Below, piece after piece: positions 43,808-52,326 of a DNA stretch of 64,000 nt. Every line of letters begins with the position of its first letter. The first letter of the stretch is position 1. A program made the position numbers and the translations under genes. Location of the stretch: positions 62,001 to 126,000 of the forward strand of contig JAKSRE010000003.1 of the NCBI GenBank assembly GCA_024403775.1, in the 5' to 3' direction. Below the pieces are notes generated by a model. It saw only the letters and a program-made list of their open reading frames with translations. It ran no database searches and was not told the DNA's origin. Source of the stretch: Clostridia bacterium (GTDB taxonomy: Bacteria > Bacillota > Clostridia > Saccharofermentanales > Saccharofermentanaceae).

Positions 43808-44740
43808 TTATACTTTTGAAGTAATAGAAAGGAACATTTCCTCAAGTGAAGATCCACGTGTTGTAAAACCGATGATAGGACAATTAAGTTTAACCATCTG
43901 ATAGAAAACATTAGTACGAATATCAACTTCAGATTCAACACTAAGCTCAATCTCATGAACATCGTTATCACTCATATTAACATCAACATTATATATACCA
44001 GGCATAGACTTAAAACTGTTAACAACAGTATTTAAATCACCCTTAAATGTTAAAACCAACTTAGAATGCATACTTGCACTGCTGGACAAATCATTAATGG
44101 TACTTATCGCAGCAACTTTACCTTTATTTATAATAACTACTCTGTCACAAACAGCCTGAATCTCAGATAAAATATGAGAACTTAAGATAACAGTATGCTC
44201 ATTTGCAAGACCTTTAATAAGCTTACGAATCTCAAGAATCTGATTTGGATCAAGACCTACTGTAGGCTCATCAAGAATAAGAATCTCTGGATTTCCAACA
44301 AGAGCCTGAGCAATTCCGACACGCTGCTTATAACCCTTTGATAAGTTACCAATTAATCTATCTGATACATTAGCAATCTTAACCATAGCAAGAATCTTAG
44401 CTAACTGTTCTTTACGCTCAGCTTTTGGAACTTTCTTTAAATCTGCAATAAATGAAAGATATTCAATTACAGTCATATCAAGGTAAAGAGGTGGCAATTC
44501 AGGAAGATAGCCAATACTCTTCTTCGCAAGTTCTGGTTCCTCAAGAATATCATGTCCATTTACCTTAACTGAACCGGAAGTTGAAGACAAATAACCAGTA
44601 ATAATATTCATCGTTGTTGACTTACCAGCACCATTAGGGCCAAGAAAACCAAGAACTTCACCTTTATTTACATTGAAAGATATACCATTAACGGCTTTAG
44701 TCTCACCATAATGCTTAACCAAATTGTTAATTTCAATCAT
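43808..44740 (-). CDS. ABC transporter ATP-binding protein (GldA-like)
   Basis: A 310-residue ATPase. Walker A GPNGAGKST (34-42), signature LSKGYKQR, Walker B ILILDEPTVGLD and the switch His in ILSSHIL are all present, so it is active. A C-terminal domain of about 80 residues follows, as in GldA/NatA-type exporters. ATG 44740 has a GGAGGA site; the longer frame to 44764 lacks one. It is the first gene of the long minus-strand run and has a promoter at 44775-44804. Confidence 0.9.
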   Translation of the reverse strand: MIEINNLVKHYGETKAVNGISFNVNKGEVLGFLGPNGAGKSTTMNIITGYLSSTSGSVKVNGHDILEEPELAKKSIGYLPELPPLYLDMTVIEYLSFIADLKKVPKAERKEQLAKILAMVKIANVSDRLIGNLSKGYKQRVGIAQALVGNPEILILDEPTVGLDPNQILEIRKLIKGLANEHTVILSSHILSEIQAVCDRVVIINKGKVAAISTINDLSSSASMHSKLVLTFKGDLNTVVNSFKSMPGIYNVDVNMSDNDVHEIELSVESEVDIRTNVFYQMVKLNCPIIGFTTRGSSLEEMFLSITSKV

Positions 44741-44774
44741 AAAAAGTCCTCCGCTTTTACGCATTTAACAATCT

Positions 44775-44814
44775 ATTATATCAGATTGCATAATATCTAC
44801 ACAATAAATTGTGT
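44775..44814 (-). promoter_or_regulatory. Promoter and palindromic operator candidate of the ABC operon
   Basis: On the minus strand TTGTGT (44804-44799) and TATAAT (44780-44775) are 18 bases apart. A perfect palindrome ACACAAT-AA-ATTGTGT (44799-44814) covers the -35 box, a position suited to a repressor. Confidence 0.5.
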
Positions 44815-44835
44815 AATTTAACAATAATACATTTC

Positions 44836-45588
44836 TTAATTTAATGTCGCCTTTATAACAAATGAAGCTTCATTACTATCGTTATAACCTGCAACAGTGA
44901 TAGTACCATCATCATTTTTGATTACATAAATCTTAACGGCATTACCAGACTTTACCTCAGCAAGATACTCAACAGATACTCTTTTAACATCATTAATCTG
45001 AATCCCGTACTTATAAATCGCATCCTCAAACCAGGCAAGATATCTTGTGTTATTAACATGATGATTACGGTCAAGATCAGAATAATCCGCATACTTGGTA
45101 ATAATTGGCTCAAAATCAAGGGTATCAAACTTCGGAGCCTTAATTCTTCCAATCACCTCTTCACCAAATACTCGTCTTGTACTCATAAGAAAATCTAATG
45201 ACAACTCAGGATATTTAGCTGGAACAACAGGTCTGTGAGTCTCCATATCACCAACAATCCAGCTGGAAGTTGCCTTACAAATAACCTCATCGCTCTCTGT
45301 CAAAACCTCATATTCACGTCCCCAGTAGAACTTATTTACTCCTGTTGACCAGGTTCTGATTTTTATTGTCTCTCCCCACTTTGGAAGTCTGTCTACTTCC
45401 ATAGTAGTATTAATCAAAATCCAGCACCAGTTATGTTCATTAAGAGCCTTAGTAGATACACCAAATGATGCAGCACTGGCACCAGCAGCCTCCTGTAAAT
45501 ATCCAAAAAGATTATTCAGTAAAACATCATCATTAATGTCACAATCAGTACTTTTAATGTAATAAGATACATATGTGTAATTATCCAT
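44836..45588 (-). CDS. Acyl-ACP thioesterase
   Basis: A 250-residue double-hotdog thioesterase of the plant FatA/FatB-like bacterial family, which releases fatty acids from acyl-ACP. The N-terminal hotdog (about 1-130) has WVLINTTMEV-like WCWILINTTMEVDRLP, and the second (about 150-248) has DLDRNHHVNNTRYLAWFEDAI with the catalytic Asn-His-type residues. The ATG follows GAGGA and is two bases from the previous gene. The acyl-CoA synthetase at 16074 could reuse the released acids; they are not linked in an operon. Confidence 0.9.
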   Translation of the reverse strand: MDNYTYVSYYIKSTDCDINDDVLLNNLFGYLQEAAGASAASFGVSTKALNEHNWCWILINTTMEVDRLPKWGETIKIRTWSTGVNKFYWGREYEVLTESDEVICKATSSWIVGDMETHRPVVPAKYPELSLDFLMSTRRVFGEEVIGRIKAPKFDTLDFEPIITKYADYSDLDRNHHVNNTRYLAWFEDAIYKYGIQINDVKRVSVEYLAEVKSGNAVKIYVIKNDDGTITVAGYNDSNEASFVIKATLN

Positions 45589-45590
45589 AA

Positions 45591-46157
45591 TTATGTTTCC
45601 TCCTCTTTCTTAACGATATTTACTATCTCAGTTCCTCTAGGATTAAAACGTCTAAATACCGGATACATTTCATCGCTGAAAGGGAAAATAATTGAATACT
45701 CTCCATCATCGTTCTTAATATGACAGAACCAGTTCTCTGATTTAGTATGGTCATACTTAGGATCTTCTGTGCAGTTTAATACAAAAGCAGAATTCTTAAC
45801 TGCTGTACTAAATTTATCAGATGTACTTGGACCAATAGCCACACAGTCTCTCAAAGAGAATTCAGTTAAGAACACTCTCTTCTTCTTGGCAACAATCTTA
45901 CAGATTGTAACCATCTCATTTACAATCTCTACCTCGTATTCAAAAAACATTCCACGTATAAGGAAAACGATTCCTACAACCAAGAAGAATGAGAGAATAC
46001 CTGTAAAATAAATAATGTTAAAACCAAAAATAATTGGAAGAATATTAAAAGCCAAAATAAAAATAAGCGTAGCAATAGAAACTGTAACCATGAAGACATA
46101 GTTAATAGTTGTCAGTTTACGCTGAGCAATCTGAACAATATATGAATCCTGTATCAT
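45591..46157 (-). CDS. Uncharacterised membrane protein with PH-like domain
   Basis: A 188-residue protein with two adjacent membrane helices (about residues 17-42 and 47-70) and a cytoplasmic beta-rich domain of about 115 residues that resembles a bacterial PH-like domain (EVEIVNEMVTICKIVAKKKRVFLTEFSLRDCVAIGP). The acidic end KKEEET supplies the ribosome site of the thioesterase gene. I do not recognise a function. Co-transcription with the thioesterase hints at a membrane lipid context. Confidence 0.65.
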   Translation of the reverse strand: MIQDSYIVQIAQRKLTTINYVFMVTVSIATLIFILAFNILPIIFGFNIIYFTGILSFFLVVGIVFLIRGMFFEYEVEIVNEMVTICKIVAKKKRVFLTEFSLRDCVAIGPSTSDKFSTAVKNSAFVLNCTEDPKYDHTKSENWFCHIKNDDGEYSIIFPFSDEMYPVFRRFNPRGTEIVNIVKKEEET

Positions 46158-46260
46158 TATTTACCTCAAACATATGTAATCAAGATACAGTTTATCACAA
46201 TTTGGGTTTATGTATACTTAATTAATCATTTTTATTGAATTTTAATACATTTATAATAAT

Positions 46261-49200
46261 TTAGACCTCGTACTTCTCCTTACGTCTTCTTCTATATAAC
46301 TCAACAAAACAACAATCAATTCCAGCTATACACAAAAACTCTGCTATTCTATAGTAATTAATCTTCTCACCTGTCCTGATAATCATTGGATGAGGTTTAG
46401 ATTTAACTGTTACAGTCTGATTCTTATTATCTTTATCACAATGACTTACCATAAGCGTTCTTGAATCATCACTAATCTGGTAAACTTTCTCAAAGCAGAC
46501 AATTTCCTGCCCAGGTTCAAGAGCCGATGCATTAAAACTAAAATTAACTTCTGTCACTCCTTCACTATTTTCTGGGACAAACAGAACTTCCGTAATAACT
46601 GGGTTACCTTCATAAGTAAAAGTATTTCCATTTGAATACATGAGCTGGCCTTCGATAACATAAGTAGCTTCCGATATAAGATTTAAATAAATAATCTCAT
46701 CGGTAATTGTTACTAATTCATCTGAAGTAAAGGTCTTTTGTCCATTTACATTTGCTGAAGTATTAATTCCAGGAACAAATACCGTCTGATTGTAATCGTC
46801 CAAGTCATCATGAAGAACAATCAATGAATCATTTAGATATACATATTCTGTAATTACCAGAGTTTTACCCTGTAAACTCGTGCAATCAAGATCATATTCA
46901 AGTTCCAATACACCATCTAAATCATCGCAAATCACAACAAACTCTTTTGTCTTAATTATGTCACCAGTATCCTTATCAACAATATTTCCAACAATTCTTA
47001 AATCTGAACTCGTGCTAATGTTATGGTAGGATATGTAATCTGTTAAGATAACATTTTCGAGAGCCTGAACATACTTAGATGAAGTACTTTCCTGAATGGC
47101 ATTTGTCGTAATTGAAGGCACAAATACAGTCTGATTTAGGTCATTTAAGTCTGAATGAATGGCCACAGTAATCCCGTCATAGGTAAGATTCTCAAAAGCC
47201 ACAAGCGTCATGCCTGAAATCAAAGTTGAATCTATAACAAATTCAACATCAACTATGCCACTCTCAGAATCTGCAACAAAAGTTTTTGAAGAAGAAATTA
47301 CATTACCCTCGCTGTCCTTAAGAGATTCTCCAGTCTCTTTAAGATATATTTCCCCAGTCACTTTATATTCCTTGCCTTTAATAAGGTTGGTATAAGAAAC
47401 AGTATCGATTAGACTAATGTTATTTCCCCAAACTACAGTTTTACTGTCGGTAGAAGTGTCTTTAAGAGACGTACTAATAGATGGAACGTATACGGTTTGA
47501 TTAGAATCAGTAATATCTGTATGAGATGCGACCAGAGAGCCATCAAAGAATAATTCTTCAAAAGCAACTATAGTCGTATTCGGGATAATTAAAGTATTTA
47601 CAGTAAAAGTCACATCAATTGTTCCTGAAGTCGATACAGGCGTAAACTTAACTATAGATTTATATGGTTCTCCTATGGAATTTACAAGAGGAAGTCCATC
47701 TTTTTTATTAACAAGCGTACCTGAAAGAACATATTCTCTGCCGACAACCAGATTCTCATAGCTTACAGTATCAACAAGAGTAGTCATCTCAGATGATTTT
47801 GTAATATGATCTGAAGTTAATATATCAGTAAGAGTTGTACTAATTGACGGAACATATACAGTCTGATTAGAATCTTCAATATCTGCGTGCTCAGCATAAG
47901 ATTTACCCTCAAAAGTTAACTTCTCAAAGGCAACAAGAGTAACAGTATTTTTGAGAAGCTCCCCATCGAAAATAAATACCACCTCGACCTCACCATTAGA
48001 AGATTCTGGTGTAAAACTTGTCATGCCAGAAACTGGTTTTCCTTCATTATCAATAAATATCTCGCCAGTTTCTTTAACCATAAGAGTTCCAGTTATATCG
48101 TATGACTTACCAGGAACCAGATTAAAGTAACTTACTTTATCAACAAGAGTAACTTTACCATTCTCCGCTACTATATGATCTCTGGTAGAACTGTCTACTA
48201 GCGTTGTATGAATCTCAGGAACATATACTGTCTGATTAATATCGTTTATATCTTTATGAGATATAATCAGTTTATCATCAAGATATAGTTCCTCAAATGC
48301 GACCAAAGTCTTTCCGCAGACAGAAGAAGCGTCTATATAAAACTCGACTTCAATAGATCCTTCTCTTGAAGTTGCTGTAAAAGATCTAGTAGTAGTAACA
48401 ACATTGCCACTACTATCAGTAAGAGGCTCTCCTGTCTCTTTAATATAGACAGTGCCTACAACTTTATATGTTAATCCTTCTGTCAGATTCTCGTAAAAAA
48501 TAGTATCAACTAATTCTTCGTTTTCTGATATATTTACAAACTTATCGTTGGTTGTGAAATCTATAAAAGTAGTCCTTATATCAGGAAATCTTACCGTCTG
48601 TGACTCATCATTAATATTACTATGAGTAAAGATAACTTTTCCTTCATAGATTAAATCCTCAAATGCAACAATTGTACTTGTTTGATCCAAAAGACTTCCA
48701 TCAAAAGTAAATTTAATATCAATACTTCCGTTTGATTTATCAGCTACGAAAGTCTTACTAGAAGTGATTAAATTACCTTCACTATCCTTTAACTCTTTTC
48801 CAGTGTCCTTATCCATAAGAACACCTGTAACAGTGTATTCCTTGCCAATTATTAAGTTACTATAGTTTACTGTGTCGATTAAAGTAATAATCTCTTCTTG
48901 AGCTATTACATGATCATCTGTAACAGTATCCTTAAGTGTTGTCTTAAGATCTGGAATAGAATTAGTTACGCTAAATGTAAAAGTCTTACCATTAGTGATT
49001 CTTGTTAAAGTTTCAGTATCGTAATTTAGGATATATCCTTCAGGATTAACTTCTTCAATCTCATACCAGCCAACAGGCAAATCCTTAATAGTAACTGTAT
49101 TTGATTTAGATCCCTTTGGAACTACTACATTTACTGTAAACTTCTTACTATTATCTCTAGCTCCTGCAGTATTACCATTACCTCTATAGTAAACAGTAAA

Positions 49201-51576
49201 CTCGAAAGTCTTATCTTCACTTAATTCATTAGTAATAAGAAGATTCTTTGTAATTGATAAATCGCCATGCTCAATACTATTTCCTACTGACTTAATTGAT
49301 GCATAGTTATTAGAGAAGTTATCTGTAGTAATACTAATCTGCTTTTCCCATACACCATTTTGTACCTGCTTAAATGAAGTATCACTGATAGTAAATGTAT
49401 ATGGGATTGTAGTATTTACCTTGTTATAAGTAAATACTCTATCAGTTGGCATAATCTCTCTTATTGTATAATCACCAATAGGAAGATTATAGATAACTGT
49501 CTTAGAATCATTGGTAGGATAATTTGTTGTCCAGATTGTCTTACCAGAACTATTAGTAGTACCTGTTGCAATAACAGTTTTTGTACTATTTAAAAGCTCG
49601 AACTTAAATCCGCTTAAGTTACTTCCTGTAACAGATGTTGTATTTGAAAGAACCTTATCAAGTGAGAACTGTGTTCTCTCATTTACAAAGCCATAATCAT
49701 CCTTTGTATTATTATTATCCAGACCTAAGTTATAAAGGTTAGAGATGTTAAGAGATCCAACACCTCTTGGATCATAATTAAAGATTGTATTAGCATCAAT
49801 ACTTGGGTTAATAAGAGAGTTATCACTTACTCGATAAATCTTATACTCTAACTTACCATTACCACCATTCTTATCAGGATAGTATGTTAATACTACTTTA
49901 TAAATATTGGTATCCTGCTTAAATGAACCAGTAAGCCAGCTTCCGTTATAAGAAAACTCAGTTGGTGCTTTTGTTTCCTTAATATATACAGTTCTGGTTA
50001 CTGAAGTTGTTGTTGCTGGATTGTATTGAAGTTGGATGTCAAATTGATTTGAATTATAAAATCCAGTGTTCTTAATATCAGATATTTGAACTTTATCATC
50101 ATTTTCTCTGTTCTTTGCAATCTGTGTACAAGCTGCATCGTCATAGATACCAAAGTTAGCTCCACGACAACTATTACCGTTTGGATCAATCTTTTCCAAT
50201 TCAAAACTTACAAAACAGTCTTCCAAGGCAGGTGGTGGTGGCGGTGGAGTTGTTGGTGTAGGTGTATCTGTAGGTGTTGGTAAAACTACAACAGAAGCAC
50301 TTCCATTAAATGCAGCATAGTAATTAATATTCTTTACTGTTGCTGAGATTGTTGCCTGCTGTTTCTCATCTGTACCGTCATACCACTTATATACCTTATC
50401 CAAGATACCATTTCCAGTAAGATTAAATCCTTCTGTCCAGGATAATACAACTGTATCAGTTCCCTTAATTGTAAAGTGATCTATTGCTTTACCTTCTGGA
50501 CTTCTACTATATGTTGCATTTGTTGGATTATAAGAAGATGGATAGTTATATCTATAAAGAAATGTAACATCACCCATTACATTAAGTGTTGTTTTTCTAT
50601 TAGCCCATCCAGAACTTCCATTAAACGAATTAAATACATCATTCCAAAGTAAGCCTTCAGTCTGTAATCTATTAACCCAAGCATTAACATCAGATGCTGT
50701 ACCATTTACACCATAAAACGCGAGATAGAAACCATTAATAATAGTTGACCAGGCTGTACCACCAGTTCTGTAGTTAATAGCTTCCTGTGAATTATAGATT
50801 GAATTAAGAAGATCTTGTGCTGTTAATGAGCCACTAGTAATAGCATCCATATAGAGCTGTTTATCTTGCATAGATGCTTCTCTACCAAGAAAACCTTTAT
50901 ACAGATTTACGATAAAATTTTCTAAAACTTCCTTATTTACACCAGTATTTTCTGTAGAAGGATAAGCTTTACTAATAGCTTCATTTCTATCTAAATACAA
51001 ACCAAAATTATTAGTATTTGTAGTTGGGAAGTTCTTAATGTATGCTTTATACTTATCTATTCTTCCATAAAGTTCATCGATTGCTGACTGAATCTCACTA
51101 TTTGAAGAAGTCAAAGAATGTCTATCCTTACCTTCAGCGATCTCCCAGATAACAATCTGTGTAGCAGCATACTTAATAAAATTACCATTATTTGTAGATG
51201 GACTTTTTATAAGGCTGTCTGCGTCTCTACTGCCCCAACCGTTAAAGGTATTATATCCACAGATATAAGCAATACCTAATTCAGTATCGTTTATTTCCTG
51301 TCTTGTCATTATATCTCCAGAGTTAATTCTTTTACCCTGTTCAATACAATAAACTGGAATATAGTTACCATTAGCTTCTTCAATGTACTTGGCATTCATT
51401 CCTCTTCCATCTGATATATTACATGCGTAAGTCTTATCAGACATTCTCATTGTTCCTGTTACTGAATCAGCAAGAACAACAAGCTTAAGAAATGGAAGCA
51501 TTACTGTTAGGCACATAATTAAGCTAACCATAACGGCCATTGTTTTGAGTCTATTTTTCTCAAAATATTCTCTCAT
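46261..51576 (-). CDS. Giant surface adhesin: thioester domain, DUF4214, SpaA-like and seven VaFE repeats
   Basis: A 1771-residue exported protein. Signal peptide 1-36 (cleavage probably after VLA). A thioester domain follows with Cys77 (VYCIEQ) and Gln140 (ATQIVIWE), able to form the internal Cys-Gln bond used for covalent adhesion. A DUF4214-like helical segment lies at about 210-330, a Pro/Thr linker at about 432-449, SpaA/Cna_B-type beta domains at about 450-870, and seven VaFE repeats at about 872-1725. The C terminus has a weak hydrophobic segment and RRRRKEKYEV. No LPxTG is seen; IIRTGE is the nearest match. No sortase gene lies in the window. Confidence 0.85.
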   Translation of the reverse strand: MREYFEKNRLKTMAVMVSLIMCLTVMLPFLKLVVLADSVTGTMRMSDKTYACNISDGRGMNAKYIEEANGNYIPVYCIEQGKRINSGDIMTRQEINDTELGIAYICGYNTFNGWGSRDADSLIKSPSTNNGNFIKYAATQIVIWEIAEGKDRHSLTSSNSEIQSAIDELYGRIDKYKAYIKNFPTTNTNNFGLYLDRNEAISKAYPSTENTGVNKEVLENFIVNLYKGFLGREASMQDKQLYMDAITSGSLTAQDLLNSIYNSQEAINYRTGGTAWSTIINGFYLAFYGVNGTASDVNAWVNRLQTEGLLWNDVFNSFNGSSGWANRKTTLNVMGDVTFLYRYNYPSSYNPTNATYSRSPEGKAIDHFTIKGTDTVVLSWTEGFNLTGNGILDKVYKWYDGTDEKQQATISATVKNINYYAAFNGSASVVVLPTPTDTPTPTTPPPPPPALEDCFVSFELEKIDPNGNSCRGANFGIYDDAACTQIAKNRENDDKVQISDIKNTGFYNSNQFDIQLQYNPATTTSVTRTVYIKETKAPTEFSYNGSWLTGSFKQDTNIYKVVLTYYPDKNGGNGKLEYKIYRVSDNSLINPSIDANTIFNYDPRGVGSLNISNLYNLGLDNNNTKDDYGFVNERTQFSLDKVLSNTTSVTGSNLSGFKFELLNSTKTVIATGTTNSSGKTIWTTNYPTNDSKTVIYNLPIGDYTIREIMPTDRVFTYNKVNTTIPYTFTISDTSFKQVQNGVWEKQISITTDNFSNNYASIKSVGNSIEHGDLSITKNLLITNELSEDKTFEFTVYYRGNGNTAGARDNSKKFTVNVVVPKGSKSNTVTIKDLPVGWYEIEEVNPEGYILNYDTETLTRITNGKTFTFSVTNSIPDLKTTLKDTVTDDHVIAQEEIITLIDTVNYSNLIIGKEYTVTGVLMDKDTGKELKDSEGNLITSSKTFVADKSNGSIDIKFTFDGSLLDQTSTIVAFEDLIYEGKVIFTHSNINDESQTVRFPDIRTTFIDFTTNDKFVNISENEELVDTIFYENLTEGLTYKVVGTVYIKETGEPLTDSSGNVVTTTRSFTATSREGSIEVEFYIDASSVCGKTLVAFEELYLDDKLIISHKDINDINQTVYVPEIHTTLVDSSTRDHIVAENGKVTLVDKVSYFNLVPGKSYDITGTLMVKETGEIFIDNEGKPVSGMTSFTPESSNGEVEVVFIFDGELLKNTVTLVAFEKLTFEGKSYAEHADIEDSNQTVYVPSISTTLTDILTSDHITKSSEMTTLVDTVSYENLVVGREYVLSGTLVNKKDGLPLVNSIGEPYKSIVKFTPVSTSGTIDVTFTVNTLIIPNTTIVAFEELFFDGSLVASHTDITDSNQTVYVPSISTSLKDTSTDSKTVVWGNNISLIDTVSYTNLIKGKEYKVTGEIYLKETGESLKDSEGNVISSSKTFVADSESGIVDVEFVIDSTLISGMTLVAFENLTYDGITVAIHSDLNDLNQTVFVPSITTNAIQESTSSKYVQALENVILTDYISYHNISTSSDLRIVGNIVDKDTGDIIKTKEFVVICDDLDGVLELEYDLDCTSLQGKTLVITEYVYLNDSLIVLHDDLDDYNQTVFVPGINTSANVNGQKTFTSDELVTITDEIIYLNLISEATYVIEGQLMYSNGNTFTYEGNPVITEVLFVPENSEGVTEVNFSFNASALEPGQEIVCFEKVYQISDDSRTLMVSHCDKDNKNQTVTVKSKPHPMIIRTGEKINYYRIAEFLCIAGIDCCFVELYRRRRKEKYEV
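46400..48960 (-). repeat. Seven tandem VaFE repeats within the adhesin gene
   Basis: The coding repeat has a period of about 366 bases (122 residues), judged from successive QTV motifs at about 48594, 48229, 47863, 47494, 47127, 46784 and 46415; the sixth unit is about 24 bases short. Each unit carries the VAFE-type motif (VAFEDL, VAFEEL, VAFEKL, VAFENL) and ends in NQTV. Units are diverged in DNA, so they are old rather than recently amplified. Confidence 0.85.
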
Positions 51577-51700
51577 TTGTTTTCACCTTCCTTAATAGAA
51601 TTTTTTATAACAAAAAGCAAGGTGTTTTTGGAGCGTTCACTTAGGGATTTGCAGAAAACAGATTTTTGAGTGACAGTCTTCAAGCGGTGACTTCGAAAAG

Positions 51701-51743
51701 AAAAGACCACATCAAAGGGTTTAAGCCAATGATGTGGTCTTTT
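51701..51743 (-). terminator. Terminator of the defence operon
   Basis: AAAAGACCACATCA (51701-51714) and TGATGTGGTCTTTT (51730-51743) form a perfect 14-bp stem. It lies immediately after the kwaA-like stop and is T-rich on both sides, so it could work in both directions and insulate the adhesin gene. Confidence 0.85.
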
Positions 51744-51745
51744 TG

Positions 51746-52309
51746 TTATTCTATTTGCTTAGCCTGTACAGAAAACTCATTGTTAATCTCTTTTATCAAA
51801 ATAGATTGTCCCAAATTGGCAGGTAAAACATCTTGCGTAATAATTGTTTTATTAATAATCATGTCATCATCATTGCTTAGTTCGCATACATAAAAACGGT
51901 AGCGCATGAACTCTAATACAATGTTGACCGAAAAATGATTGTGACGTATACACAGAAAAGCAAATATTGAAAAGAAGATTAAAAATAGGACGACTTCATG
52001 CCATACCGTAAAATTAAAAGCAAACAGCGGCAAAATATACGATAGCAAGAACTCGGATGTTATCATTTTTTCTTCTTTTGCAGATTCTAATATGTAACTC
52101 TCGGTACCTTCTAAGTTGTTGGGGTTAAACTTAATCATCAGATTAATTAGGGATAATAAGGTCACGCCTAAAATAAGAGAGATACTAATTATTTCAGTAT
52201 ACGGTGTTGGAGTGTGTTCCCAAAGGCTTTTTGCATCAATAAATATGACAGACAACCACAGCGGCGCAAATGATAAGAAAAACATACTAAATGATGTAAA
52301 AACCGACAT
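51746..52309 (-). CDS. kwaA: KwaA-like membrane protein of a Kiwa defence system
   Basis: A 187-residue protein with four predicted membrane helices (about residues 5-25, 38-60, 85-103 and 106-125) and a 60-residue cytoplasmic end starting VLEFMRYRFYVCEL. Length, four-helix layout and pairing with a DUF4868 protein match KwaA, the membrane component of the Kiwa anti-phage system. It follows the kwaB-like gene after 17 bases; the spacer contains eight consecutive G that form the ribosome site. In the described E. coli system the order is kwaA-kwaB, so the order here is reversed. Sequence conservation is low, so the call relies on topology and partner. Confidence 0.65.
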   Translation of the reverse strand: MSVFTSFSMFFLSFAPLWLSVIFIDAKSLWEHTPTPYTEIISISLILGVTLLSLINLMIKFNPNNLEGTESYILESAKEEKMITSEFLLSYILPLFAFNFTVWHEVVLFLIFFSIFAFLCIRHNHFSVNIVLEFMRYRFYVCELSNDDDMIINKTIITQDVLPANLGQSILIKEINNEFSVQAKQIE

Positions 52310-52315
52310 ATCTTA

Positions 52316-52323
52316 CCCCCCCC
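52316..52323 (-). promoter_or_regulatory. Run of eight G forming the kwaA ribosome site
   Basis: The minus strand reads AAAAA, eight G, TAAGAT, then the kwaA ATG. The homopolymer is the only Shine-Dalgarno-like sequence. Slippage in the run would change strength and spacing, so expression could vary between cells; whether it does is unknown. Confidence 0.5.
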
Positions 52324-52326
52324 TTT

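Noticed and set aside
46400..48960. Regularly spaced repeats that might suggest a CRISPR array
   Set aside because: The period is about 366 bases, the units are diverged at DNA level and lie in frame within one gene; they are protein repeats.
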